A stretch of DNA of 64,000 bases from Cladobotryum mycophilum (taxonomy: Eukaryota; Ascomycota; Sordariomycetes; Hypocreales; Hypocreaceae). The notes under the pieces are model-generated. The model had not been told where the DNA came from. It made no database searches and saw only the letters and a list, made by a program, of their open reading frames with translations. The stretch covers positions 186,001 to 250,000 of the forward strand of contig JAVFKD010000002.1 in the NCBI GenBank assembly GCA_036429605.1. Direction: 5' to 3'. Below, in pieces: positions 45,688-57,867 of the stretch (position 1 is the first letter of the stretch; every line of letters starts with the position of its first letter). Made by a program: the position numbers and the translations under genes.

Positions 45688-46031
45688 TCATCCCAGATCA
45701 CGATTAACCTTTCTATCTTTTATACTTTTATACTTTTATATCTTTTAAGCTTCCATAAAGCTCTAGCTCTGCCTTTTAAGAGGCTATGGTCTGATAGTAC
45801 CATCAACTAATAGATTAAGCGGACTTACACCCGTAGGTTGGGCGCTCGCTGATGAGCCCTAATCGTACAAAACCCCAGGGCTAAACAATCCGAAGATTTG
45901 CTATATGGAGGCGATAGCGGTTGTATATAATCATCTACTTAGCTTCTAGCATAGCACGTCCTTTGCCCCAGCAGGGGTTGGGCAGTATTGCCTTATACGG
46001 ACGTTAAATAGTAAAACAAACAAACAAACAA

Positions 46032-46047
46032 ACATCGCCTTCTCCTC
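46032..46047. repeat. Target-site duplication, right copy
   Basis: Exact second copy of ACATCGCCTTCTCCTC after the LINE tail. Confidence 0.88.
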
Positions 46048-46274
46048 TGCTTCGGGGCTATTACACGACGCGGTCATCGTCGGCCGTCAACCCCGATTCC
46101 CGTCGATATTTTGCGTCGCAATACCCAATGTGATGAACGCGAACCACGATCCGTCCCACGGCTTGAATATTGGCGAGCGGTGGTGGTAGCAAGCACGCAA
46201 TATTTAAGCTAATATCTAAACACATGATCACAGGTTCTTTGCCAAAGACTAATCGTTAGGCGTGACGACCAAAG

Positions 46275-47163
46275 TTACTGACAGCGAGCCCAAAGTGGTT
46301 GTCCTCTATTACCCCGCGTCTCTAGTTGTTGGTTCGCCATAGCGAGCTTCACTGTGTGCTTCCTCAACATCAAGTTCTGTTCTTTCTCCGTGATCAATTG
46401 TATCGACTCTAGTTTCCCAGCTTCCCATTTTGCTGAAGCCATGAAATAGCTTGTCAAAAAAGGATATAAATACTCTGGCAGTCCAAATTCCAACGTAGTC
46501 ATGAAAATCTGGAAAACTGGGCTCATCATCGAGCCAGAATTGGTGACTGTCAACGAGTTGTTGCTCAACAAGATTCAAATGCGTACACAATTGACTTGAC
46601 AAGTGTTGCAGGTCGTTCCCAAGCTTATTAACGTCTAAAATACCCTTGAACAATGACCTGTGGTCATCCAGCAAGCTTAGGAAATTGCTGTGTATTAATT
46701 AACAACGTGAACATAGTTTATGGAATGAATGTCCCCATGTCCCCCGCTCTTCCAGCAGCAGCCGGTCGGCGCCGGACACAAGCCCCTACCGCAGACAAGA
46801 AGCCGATTCTAAGCTGGACCTAGCAGACTGATCGACGTTGGAGAACTCACATAGCATCGCTTAAGCAGCCATCTGAAGCTTTTAGCCATCGATAGTAATT
46901 TCTAGATCTATTTCGCAGTGCTACAATATATAGAACTCGTGAAATTTAGCAAGGAAAACATCGTCGAACAGTGTTGGGTTGGTAGCAACAGCCATGCCGA
47001 TGGGGTGGTCAGGCATCCTAGACTTCGGGCGAATAATCGCCACGGCAGATAATTGATGAGTGCAATGACGGTCCTCATTTTTGGACTTTAACAAGTGGCA
47101 ACGGAGTCTAGTATCGATATTTGCCATTGGCATGATAGCGGGCCATTGTATATGTGCTGGCAT
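46275..47163 (-). pseudogene. Possible GST-like relic
   Basis: The minus-strand frame 46674-46309 reads LLDDHRSLFKGILDVNKLGN, LCTHLNLVEQQLVDSHQFWL and DEPSFPDFHDYVGIWTARVF. This resembles the C-terminal helical domain of fungal glutathione-S-transferase-like proteins, where 'LALLEEQL.DGR.WLLDT..PGLAD' is typical. Upstream fragments (RSRNYYRWLKASDGCLSDAM before a GTGAGT donor near 46850, and PIGMAVATNPTLFDDVFLAKF at about 46930-47000) may be earlier exons. No convincing N-terminal thioredoxin fold was found and frames change, so I regard it as decayed. Weakly supported. Confidence 0.33.
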
Positions 47164-50100
47164 TTGTATCGTATCTCAATTTAATTCACTGCACTTGGTT
47201 GAGTGGAATTTTGCTCCAAAAGCCGCCAGGGTCGTGTCTTGACTTTGCCTAGCATTTTGTCCTGGGCTCCGCGCCGCGACCCTACCCTGCCCACCAATAC
47301 ATGAACTGCTGTGATACAGTAAGCTCGTGATATGTCTAAATTACCAGCGTTGTGTATGGAACCGATGATGGATTGGTAGAAAGAGAGGGAGTCGGCCTGA
47401 TCTGCTCTATAATAAAAATCCAAGACTGATGAGTAGTAGTTATTACTGAGACAAAAGGCTAGTTGAGATGAAAAGCAGTGACATAGAGCGATGTAGATTA
47501 TGGAGAGGATGAAAAATGTCAATTACTTCACTAGAAAAGGCATACAATACCTGGCTTCCCAATGTCCACCAAGTAGCAAAATGAAAATACTTCAGGGGTG
47601 AGTGTTCCGCATCACATAGCAACCACATCACTTCAAAGCAGCAAGTCTAGATTCAGGCAGTTTTGCGCCAGCCTAAGCGAAAGTTAACACCAGCAAGACT
47701 ACTACCTTAATATCTAGGACTTCCACACAAAATACTGGCCTTTCTACGAAATAACTTGCACAATATGATGATAAGGTGATAGAGGGGTGAATAAATTCCG
47801 CCTATTTAGTATAACACAAGTTTGGAGGAGGATATTATAATGCAGTATATTAGTTGGCAATTGAAGCTGACTTCGTAATCAACGAGACCCATACTCGAAC
47901 TTGGTGTCATGGAAATGTCAATTCCGTACTCTACCAAGTCGGTCTGCTACTTGAGAAAACCATACGAAACCTCGTCACTTCTGGTAGTACCTCCTTTATT
48001 TTCGTATCATTAGACAGCTTTAACGTCTCATTTAACAGATTGCCTTACGATGCTGGAAGGACAGTGAATATTTCCGACGATTTTCTGGCCCGTTGGTTAG
48101 AAGAAAGGGGTTACAAGTAATATAACATTTGCCTACTTAACCCCCATTGCATAAACTGTCTTGTTGGGGCTACATAGAATGTTTTGACTTGGAATTAGAT
48201 AAAAATTTCAGGGTCTCGGTCACAAGAACCTAGCAATCTTAGGGCCACCGTAGAAGACCACAGGCCGGAGGATGCCTGCATGAAATAGGATAAACTCAGT
48301 GCTATCAATACCAGTCTAATTAGGTATAATATTCTATAAAGTAGTATTCTGCTAGGCTCCTGATCCACTACCTTTCCGTCATATTGCGGTTTTGTAAATG
48401 TCTTGCTTCACAAGATCCTGCTACACGCACCGAACCCAGCGTCTAGGCGCATTAGAGCTGAAAAGGCGTACATTACCTAGTGAGCCATAAGCATCGAGCA
48501 GGTAGGCTTCTAAATGGAGCTATCGTTCCAGATCCGAGTCCAGCCGGCAAAATTCTTCACGGCTAGCTTTGACTTATCTTCACTGACTGGTTCGCGCTCA
48601 ATATAGCAATCAGCGTCACACGCCCTCTACTAGTGGCATTCACGTAGCTATTCACGCCAATGCTACCTAGGGGACGAAGAAAACCATCCTGGTTTGAGTA
48701 CCAAGACCAAGATCTCTATGGACCTTCATATTAGTGTCGCCCAAGAGCCATGTGTAGTCGACAGTTACAGCAAGCCTGGTTTCGGCGCAACGATATCTAG
48801 AGATATACAAGTACGGAAAGCTGGGTGAGATGTATATTGGGGGGTTTTAAGGTTGTAGTCTCTAACGAAATCCGGATTCTAAGACTACTTCATAATCTAG
48901 CTACCATAAAACCAGTCTCTAATTATCGATTTATTGTCAGTTGCAGACAACAGGTTATTCAACCAGTATGCTACACATGAAGAAGTGTGTATTTAGATTA
49001 GACCCACACTATGCTTATTGTAGAGTATGATGTTAACGCTATAGTTCTACACTTTTGCCCGGCTTTGAGCTGTTGGGTAGTCTCTATGATAATGAGCCGG
49101 GGATTTGTAACTGAAGCTTCACTATTCGACTTTAAAGATATCTACTTTGCCAAGATAGCGTTACTCTGGACTCAAGATTCAGGGGCTAACATTGTGACGA
49201 GTCAAATCCAGAGTTTTATTCTCATTAATGTATTTGTCGCTACACTCTGATGCTGGGTGAATTGCTGGGTGAGCTTCTAATAAGCTAAAGTCAAGTTAAG
49301 AGAGTTAACAAGAACTATTTTTGTACTATTACATGTAGAAAGCTTTATTATAAGTCATGACCTTCAAAAATTTCTTATACTGAAGATTATTAACGTGTAC
49401 AAGTGGTTCCCACTTCATCTTAGCACACTTTTGTCTCCTGCAACAAAGGGGAGGCACGTGCATCATGTACTACAATAGAAGAAAATAAGAGCCCTCATGG
49501 AATGAAATATCCGAGCATAGAAAACTACAGAGTAAGATAATACTACCTTGGGTCGCTGAAAGCTCCCTTTATCTCATTGATGTATGAGAATAATTCACCC
49601 TAAATTGCAGCGACACAGCATTCACATTATCCTTTGTCTCCTGTATTACCGTAAGTACTCACCAAATTGAACCAGGCTGGACTGTCTTTTTACCTCAGTT
49701 TTTCTCTTAAATATGAGCTAAATCGAGCTCTAAAATCCAATTTGTGCCCTAAGATAGTGACGGGAAGTGGGTTGCCTAGAGAGTCCGGCCTGGTTCAGTT
49801 TGGTGAGTACTTACGATACCTTAATCTGTCTTGTGATTGTGAATGTTAATATTTTCATACCCCTGTATCATGGTTACGACCTCCCCATTGACCGAGGACG
49901 AAAAAAAGGCACCCCTCATATCCCGGCGGGCTCTCGTTCTCTCTTGTCTTCCACCTCTTCACGTCCTTAATGAACCCCTGCACTGGTGCAGAGAAATCCC
50001 ACCTATCTACATCCGGAGTAGCTCATGTTCACATGTTACCACCCCCTGAAGAATAAATCTGAAAAGAAACCACTGCATATTAGACACTACGACCTGTTCA

Positions 50101-52600
50101 TCTCTTCCACTTAGTAGTATCGCGCATGTTTTACTTCTGCATGCATCCATAGCACGTCGGAATCTTAGTAATATTGCATAGTATACATCCATAGCCGTAT
50201 GTACAAAATCCTGGGAGTAATATACTGTAACAATGAGGTGGAGACAGGCCGTAGTACGCTAGGCTTTGTTGGATGGAAGCTTGGGACTCTTATTGTGAAA
50301 CTTGCACATGTGCGAATCTGGGCGTATCAAAGGTATAATCTCAATAGATTTGGACAAGATGAATGTAACTGATATGCACAACCGTTTTCTTTGTCTTAGG
50401 TTCCGTTTAGAAAGTGGGTAATAAGTGGAAATGATGCAGGAGAATGGAGTGAGACATATATTAGTATTGTTCGAAACTATGGACATTATGCTCCGTATGA
50501 AAGCTAATGAGCAGGGGGGCTAATATCAATATGTGCAGAGGCAAGAGCCCCTTTGGTATGTATGTAGGCTTGCAGAGTGGCTTGTCACAAGGCAGCTGGA
50601 AGCCACGGCCTAACCCATTTTAAGGACAAGTGCAACGGCTTTTCTTGCCAAGGCTTTTATTGGGCTTCAAGTGCCAGCTCCATAGACCCATAAGGACGAA
50701 ATGAGTTCATCGACCCATCTAGGCTACTGACTTGTCTCTGAATGGCGTGAGTTCTTCCAGCACCACTCTTCCAGGGGTAGGCAAACGGTGTCCGGGAAGG
50801 GCGTCACGACAGTAAGTCTGAGCTAAATCAAGCCACCCTCGGGGGCTGTAAGACGGACGTTGAACAAGTGCCGGCTGAGCGGCCCGCAAAACAACAGCAA
50901 AGATGCGAATTGCCATCACGCCATATCAAATTGGATCTGCATCATTTCATATTCAGTTAGCAGGCGCTCGTGCAACGGCGCTATCGGACTCGTCGCCTCG
51001 GAACAAAATCCAACTCAATGATTCCATGATTATCTAGGAGGGGGGCATGCGATCATCTATGATGTGGAAAAGCGAGTAGATTTTACATGTGGTCCGGGGT
51101 CTGTCAGACTCTCTCACTCTAGGGTTAAAGCGGCCTACGATCTACTCTGGAGCAATAGAATAAGCCACAAGACAGAGCTTGTGTTGCTCTGAATTCTCTG
51201 ACGAAGAAGCTATTCCATAATTGGAATCACTAACTAGCAGGGTCACACTTGAAAGGCTCTTCAAATGGAAGACAAGGGCGGTCTTTCTAGTTGGATGTTC
51301 TCCCTAGACCCTTCAGGGCTCCTTCAACACCCAACCATTTTCTGTTGTAGTGAGGACATTGTGAGACATAATTTTCACCATGATATCATCTTTTCAGGTC
51401 TACATCATGATTCTGAACGTTTAGTTGGCATCTGATGACAAGGGGAAAAAACACCGGCTCACAGTACTCATGGCCTACTGTAAAAGGGAAGCGAGGGGGT
51501 TCAAACAAACCCAGAGGGAAGCCCTATCGCACCCCAAGCAGGTGCAACCCTTACCACAATAACGAGAAGAAGCTAAAGTATGTACCGCTTGAGGCATCCC
51601 GATCATGGATTTCTACCATCAAGATCAGCATCCATAGGATTGGAGTGTAGGCTGCACCCCGAATTTCCCACATCTTGATACTCCATCTATACTAGTGCCA
51701 TATGCTTCAAACGGCCCAAGACCTTATAATAACTCTGATTAGCATCTAATACTCCCCATCTAAGCCCTAGCAGGCTTACGTTGTATGAAACATTCCCAGG
51801 AGGGCCTGTGATGGCCATAAGTCGTGATACATGACATATGAGTAGTTATCGGGCAGAGCGATGGGCCTGCAACATGACCGAGTCTGCACCTTGCATCTAA
51901 CAAGGGAACAAAGCCACACCAGAGCAAAGGTTTACTCATATTTCGTTACAATTGCTAGTAATTTGTGCATGGAATGAACGTCAGCAGGTAAGGCACAGGA
52001 GTACTACCTTATTCTATGTATAGGGTGTAAGTAGCTTCACACGCCTCTGGTATGTAGACAGCTTTTTGACTTTACTTAGGGTGGTTAATTTAGATAGTGA
52101 GTATAAATTAAATATATAAAGAATATTGCATGGTACTAAGGCATAAAATATAAAAAGAAAACATATAAATAAGTATATATAAATAAATATAAATACATAT
52201 AAATAAATAAATATAAATAAATATAAATAAATATAAATAAATAGTATATTTAAGTTTAGATTATTAATATTTAATTATAATAATAGTTATTTTTTTGAAT
52301 ATTATAATTATTAAAAAAACCTAAAATTAAAAAAGAATTATATAATATATTATTATTATTATTATTATATATTCTTTTATATTTTATATATTATTGTTAT
52401 TATATTAATAATAATTTTAATAAAAATTAATACATTTTATCTAAATTTATACTACATCTATTACATGGCTTACAGTTCTACTTCGCATCTACAATATGCC
52501 CGGCTTTGTGTACCCAGCTTAGGGGACTCGTTCTGGTTCAGCTGCTCAATATTACTAACCCCTACGAGCATATGTAGCCAATGATCAGAATACTGCGCTG
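47164..52600. other. Gene-poor region
   Basis: About 5.4 kb with only short, scattered open frames. Short direct repeats and AT-rich composition suggest old, mutated transposon DNA, but no domain is readable. The last part is the AT-rich block at 52085-52450. I claim no gene here. Confidence 0.5.
52085..52450. repeat. AT-rich block with ATAAATAAAT microsatellite
   Basis: Over 350 bp made almost only of A and T, with tandem ATAAATAAATATAAATA words around 52160-52245 and TTATTATTATT runs near 52350. Typical of RIP-degraded repeat DNA in fungi. It lies about 260 bp upstream of the NRPS gene. Confidence 0.72.
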
Positions 52601-52608
52601 TATAAAGG
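52601..52608 (+). promoter_or_regulatory. TATA-type promoter element of NRPS gene
   Basis: TATAAAGG, 109 bp upstream of the NRPS ATG at 52710. The transcript leader that would follow is pyrimidine-rich near CACTATCATCCATCACTTC. Confidence 0.5.
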
Positions 52609-52709
52609 TTGGTTCATGGCCAAAGTTAGCAGAGTTATAGTCTTGCAGTTCACTATCATCCATCACTTCAACATCTCTTACATACGTTTCTCTACTCACT
52701 AAGAAGAAA

Positions 52710-55700
52710 ATGGGCGCTTTCATCGAGGACGGAGGCTCATCAGAGTCCTCGCGAATCTCCTTGACAGCTCCTGTATTTACTTCATTCCCTACCATCCCTT
52801 CTTCTGTACAAAACGTCTTCCCAGATCAAAGTCTAAAGTATGAATTCTTGCGACCTCTTGACCTGCCTTCAGGCAGTTCATCATCATCACTCGTCCAGGC
52901 TGCATTTGCCTTGGTCGCTTCACACATGGCAAGCACTGACAATATCGTGTTTGGGGTCTCTGACCATAACAGAATTGTCCCTGTGACAGTGAAGCTATTC
53001 AAGGATCAGAAAGTCCAGGACTACATGCAAATGATGCAGGAAGAGACAGAGGATGTCTCACAAGAAGAGTCCAACAATGCTATGGACTTTCAGACTCTGC
53101 TCCGTCTTTATTCCTCACCAAATGCTATCACTTCTGTCTCTTCTATTCATGGAAATGGTGATATTCCACCCAGCTACTTCAAGCCCCCTGCTCTTACTAT
53201 TCAACTGCAACAAAATCCGGGACAAACCTCTCTCACTGCAGACTATGACCCTAGAGTAATTGATACCTGGTTGGTACAACAATTGCTTGAACGGTTAGAG
53301 TTTGTATTACATCAACTCAATGAATCATCTCCTGATCAACAGTTGAATCATATCAAGATGATGACACCTCAAGATCAAGAGTTGATCTGGGAACTAAATA
53401 GTACCGTTCCGAAAGTGGTTGAGCGGTGCATCCATGACCTCATCAAGGAACAGGTAGATGCCCGGCCAAATGCACCTGCCGTGAACGCCTGGGACGGCGA
53501 TTTCACATATGGCGAACTGGACGAACTCGCCTCAAGACTGGCGAGTCAACTCATAAGGCTTGGTATCAAGGCAGACATGTTGGTGCCAGTGTGCTTTGAG
53601 AAGTCAAAGTGGACACAAGTTGCGGCCCTTGCTGTTCTCAAGGCCGGTGGAGGCTTTGTTCTGCTTGACTCTACGCTACCCGAGTCACGACTTCGCAGTA
53701 TTTGTGATCAATTAGGATCAGAGGTTATCCTATCGTCAAAGAATAACCAGGAGCTCAGTGCCAGATTGGCACAGCTCGTTGTTCGTGTCGACTTGGAATC
53801 TATCCAAGCTCTCGATTTTCCCACTGACGAACAGTCACAGTCACAGCCACCCTCACCATCATCAGCAATGTATACAGTCTTCACATCAGGAAGTACAGGC
53901 GCCCCCAAAGGCGTCATTATGACACATGCGAACTTCTGCACAGCCTTGCACTACCAATTACAACCCTTTCGATATACCGAGGAGTCAAGATCATTTGACT
54001 TTTCGTCTTATGCCTTTGACGTTGCTACCTACAATATGATCGCAACCTTTGTATCCGGAGGGTGCCTATGCGTTCCGGAGGAGAAGGACCGCAGGGAGAG
54101 CTTGGGCGAGTCCATGGCGGCCTTCCGAGCCACGCTTACCATGCTCACACCGACAGTGGCCCGTCTTTTGGATCCCAATACTCTCCCTGATATGAAGACT
54201 GTGATTCTGCTAGGCGAGGCTGTTTTTGGCAAAGATGCAGAGCCATGGTGGGGCAAATCCCACGTCATAAATGCCTACGGACCAGCCGAGTGTGTTATCA
54301 CGACAGCCAACTGGACGGCGAAGACCCCCGATGAAGTCATGCATATCGGAAAGGGTGTTGGTCTGGTATGTTGGGTTGTTGACCCCGAAGACCACAACCG
54401 TCTGCTCGCACCGGGACTCGTTGGTGAACTCCTAATGGAGGGTCCTCTTGTCGGACGTGGCTACTTGGACAAGCCGGAGCAGACAGCCAAAGCATTTATT
54501 GAAGATCCAGAATTCTTGGTCAAAGGCACAGCCAAATACCCAGGGCGCCATGGACGTCTATACAAGTCAGGAGACTTGGTCCGCTACAACAACAAAGACG
54601 GGTCCCTTACATATATGGGGAGGAAAGATACACAAGTCAAGATTCGTGGTCAACGGGTTGAGCTCTCAGAGATTGAGTTCCATGTGCAGGCTTGTGTACC
54701 TGGAGTAAGTCAGGCAATTGCTGAAATGATCAAACCAAAAGGAGAGAACGCAGATCCTGTCCTCGCGGCCTTTGTGGAGCTCGGCGACAGAGCAGGCGCT
54801 GCCAAGACAGATGCTATTGACGCAGTAATCCTCGAGATTTCTGAAGAAACCCAACAGAAGCTTGAGAAGAGTCTACCAATCTACATGGTCCCTTCAGTCT
54901 TGTTCTCTATGCCGGCTATTCCTTCGACCCCAACAGGCAAGACAGACCGGAAACGACTCCGTGAGATTGGTGGCTCCCTTACTGTATCGGAACTCGCCGC
55001 GCTACGGACGGTTAGTCAAGGCACGAAGCGACAGCCTATCAATGAGATCGAGAAGCAGCTCCAAGAAATTTGGTGCAGGGCGCTCAAGATGCAGCCCGCG
55101 ATGGTTGGGATGGATGATACCTTTGCAAGCCTGGGTGGCAATTCCATTGACGCCATGAAAGTGGTGGCAGCGGCTCGTGGTTCGTCCATTGGACTGAGCA
55201 TTGCCGACATTATTCAGAAGAAGACGATCGCTCGCATCTCGGACGGAATCGGTATGATCAAAACCTCCACACCGAAAGAACAAGCGCCAAACGGTACTTT
55301 AGCTGCAGTAGACTCGGAGTTCCGGGGTGTTTGCAAGTACCTACTGGGGGTTCAGTCTGAGGATATTGAGGCCATCTTCCCTTGCTCGCCGACCCAGGAG
55401 TACATCTTGGGAGTGCAGCACCAGGATACTACAAACTACCGCCTCTGTCTGGGTTTTGAGGTACAGCTTTCTGGAGAGAATGCTAAACTCGATTTGGATC
55501 GCCTTGAACAGGCTTGGCGGGAACTTGTGAACCGCCACGGCATGCTCCGGACTACATTTGTTCACTGCCGTGTTGGGGATAAGATCAAGAGGCATTTTGT
55601 CACTCTCAAAAATGTGGAGCCAAGTATCTCGTATCTTAAACAAGGCCAGGAGGCCAAGGCGAGAGACGTCCGCAACAATGGCGGCCCCTTTTACAAGCCC

Positions 55701-56681
55701 AACGGCCCACAGCACCACCTGACGATCTGCAAAGTCGATGAACAGAGGGCCTTCCTGCAGCTTCAAATCAACCACGCTGTATTTGATGGCTTCTCGATCG
55801 ACATCTTTTGCAAAGATCTCCGAGCAGCTTACCATGGTAATCTTGGTCCGGTCGGCAACTATGGTGATTTCATCCGTTACCTACAAGCCCAACCCCGGGA
55901 GGAAAGACTTGACTTTTGGAGCAACCATCTGGCCGACGCATATCCAACCCTCTTCCCACTATCCGCAGGGGTAATGGACGAGTGTGCCAGCTACAGGCCC
56001 TTTAGTGTTCCCGGTATCGACTCAACTAGGATTCGCGCATTCTGCGCAGAGTGGCAGCTCATGCACCCGACTCTCATCCACACAGCTTGGTCTTTCGTAC
56101 TTAGTGCCTATACGGGTATTAAAACTCCTATTTTTGGAACCTTTTGCCTGGGGCGAGATGTTCCCGTTGATAAGTCTGAGCGAACTTGGGGACCTTTTAT
56201 TGGGTTGATCCCATACAAGGTCGCTCTGAACAAACCACAGACCGTCATCGAAACTCTCCAAGTGGCTCAAAGCGATTATCTTGCAAGCACGGCATATCAG
56301 CATACTTCTGTCGCTGAAATTGAACAGACCCCCATGTTCGAAGGGTCAAAGCTCTTCAACAGCCACATCACGTACCAGAAGGCCTGGAGCACTGGCGTCA
56401 GCACAGAAGACCCTCTCACCATCAAATACGCTGAAGAATGGGATCCAAATGATGTAAGTTACCCGAACCTGCCAGTGCAAGACCATACTAACCCTTTCCC
56501 CCTGTAGTATGAAGTAGGAGTTAGGCCCATTGAAACCCCGGAGGGATTCGACATCCAGTTGAACTTCCGCGCCGGATGCCTCAGTGTGAAGATGGCGACA
56601 CGTTTGGCGAATGACTACGGCAAGGCGATCTCGTTGATACTTGACAACCCGTCCCTGCGCTTTGAGGACCTGAAGCTATAA
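52710..56681 (+). CDS. Monomodular NRPS (remnant C)-A-T-C
   Basis: Two exons, 52710-56453 and 56508-56681 (54-bp intron, GTAAGT...CTGTAG), give 1305 residues. Residues 1-230 look like the C-terminal lobe of a condensation domain without an HHxxxDG site. The adenylation domain (about 245-760) has A3 YTVFTSGSTGAPKG, A5 NAYGPAECVI, A7 YKSGDLVRY, A8 GRKDTQVKIRGQRVEL and A10 PTGKTDRKRL. The pocket code that I read by eye is D-V-Y-M-I-L-A-I-T; I cannot assign a substrate. A carrier domain follows with LGGNSIDAMK near residue 805, then a full condensation domain with NHAVFDG at about 1020. The terminal C domain would release or couple the amino acid. The next genes are an NmrA-type reductase and dioxygenases. 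AAAATGG at the start is a good context. Confidence 0.92.
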
Positions 56682-57867
56682 GGTTATGGATGAAATGGTT
56701 ATGGCATAGTTCTAGCACGAGCGACAAATCGTTTAGGAGTTTATTGAATCAAGCACAATCGTTTAACGCTACTACCACTTACTTGATTGTGATATTAAAT
56801 AATGTACGAATTTGATATGAATCGACCAAGAGGTGATAGTAGACTTCTGAAATTCCGATCCTGTTTATTCACCCAGCATACACTCTTATGACATTTACTC
56901 TTACTAATATTTAAATATCTGAACGAGTAATTGTTCTTCTTAATCATATTATGGTTACAGGGCATATACAAGTAAAACACCTCCCACCCGTGTCACGGAG
57001 CGCCATTTTAGATCTTGAGCCAGCGCGGTAAATGTTTTATTAGTCATTTTAAACCAAATTGCCGCTTGGGGCATCCGTGAGGCATTCGTTCACCCTCCAT
57101 TCAGACCCTGGCCGCAACTAACCACAACCCTAGTTAGCGAGAAAGGGGAATGCTTTAGCCTTGACAGATGCATGTTTACAGTAAATATGTGGAGTTGGTC
57201 GTGAACCATTGGATCGATTTCTTGCGCCTAATACATATACTAGAGCAGCTACACACGCAGAGGGAATAAACACCACCAGCACATACATATTACTACCTCT
57301 CAATGACACGGCACACAAAGAACGATGGCACCTCGGTACAGTAAGCCATCTACAGTAAGCTGCCAAAACAGCTTAATAATATTGGTAGCTTTGTAATAGC
57401 ATAATGACACCATATTATTGCACCTTGCATTAGCATCTGGTGGCTGGTGGGAAACATCAATTCTTACTGATCAACTACCGTAGCATGCAGAATGGATTGC
57501 AGGGTCTACGGAGCCAACCATCACTTCGGTCCATTCATGTCCTCATGCACTCGGTTGTATATGGCTGACTTACTGTACTCTGTACTGAGGGCTGAACGCC
57601 ACTCACAATTTTTTTGTCGCACAGTCCTGAGACATTGTCCACTTCTATGAGGAGCATTTGAAGAGTTTCGTTGCAATTCTACATTTCGAGGAGAACAATT
57701 AGGTAGGTATAAAGTTACTCTAGATGCTTCAATTCTATCTATATATTTGAACTCTAGGTCTTGGAGAAGTGAGTTACCTATATTCTTGAACTACACGCCA
57801 GAAAAACAACACCTTGCGTAAAAGCTCTTCTTACCTCCCATCGCCATTCAATTTTACATTCCTCATC
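56682..57867. other. Intergenic, no gene seen
   Basis: About 1.2 kb between NRPS and reductase genes, which lie in tandem. No coding signal. It should contain the reductase promoter. Confidence 0.5.

Larger units (their letters stand above)
40088..46031 (+). mobile_element. Tad-type LINE retrotransposon, near full length, inactive
   Basis: A 5.94-kb element bounded by an exact 16-bp target-site duplication. It has a short 5' UTR (40088-40203), ORF1 (40204-41940), ORF2 (41937-45687), a 3' UTR of about 340 bp and a (CAAA)n tail at 46012-46031. ORF1 has zinc knuckles; ORF2 has an AP-type endonuclease, a reverse transcriptase with YADD, and an RNase H domain, the arrangement of the fungal Tad clade. 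Both ORFs carry stop codons and ORF2 has at least two frameshifts, so this copy cannot move by itself. An intact duplication with a full 5' end shows that it inserted as a complete element. Confidence 0.93.

Noticed and set aside
45850..45900. Hammerhead-ribozyme-like core (CTGATGAG, a GCCC/GGGC stem, then AAAC) in the LINE 3' UTR
   Set aside because: The base that should be G in GAAA is T, and no pairing partner for stems I and III is found next to the core, so an active ribozyme is unlikely.
46921..47631. Open frames beyond the GST-like relic as additional genes
   Set aside because: No family resemblance and no good splice model; only one segment might belong to the relic.
50719..50919. 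Minus-strand 66-codon frame as a small secreted protein
   Set aside because: The leader is not a convincing signal peptide, there are too few cysteines, and the surrounding region looks non-coding.
52710..56681. NRPS as the swainsonine synthetase SwnK
   Set aside because: No ketosynthase, acyltransferase or reductase domain is present; the order is A-T-C, not the hybrid NRPS-PKS.
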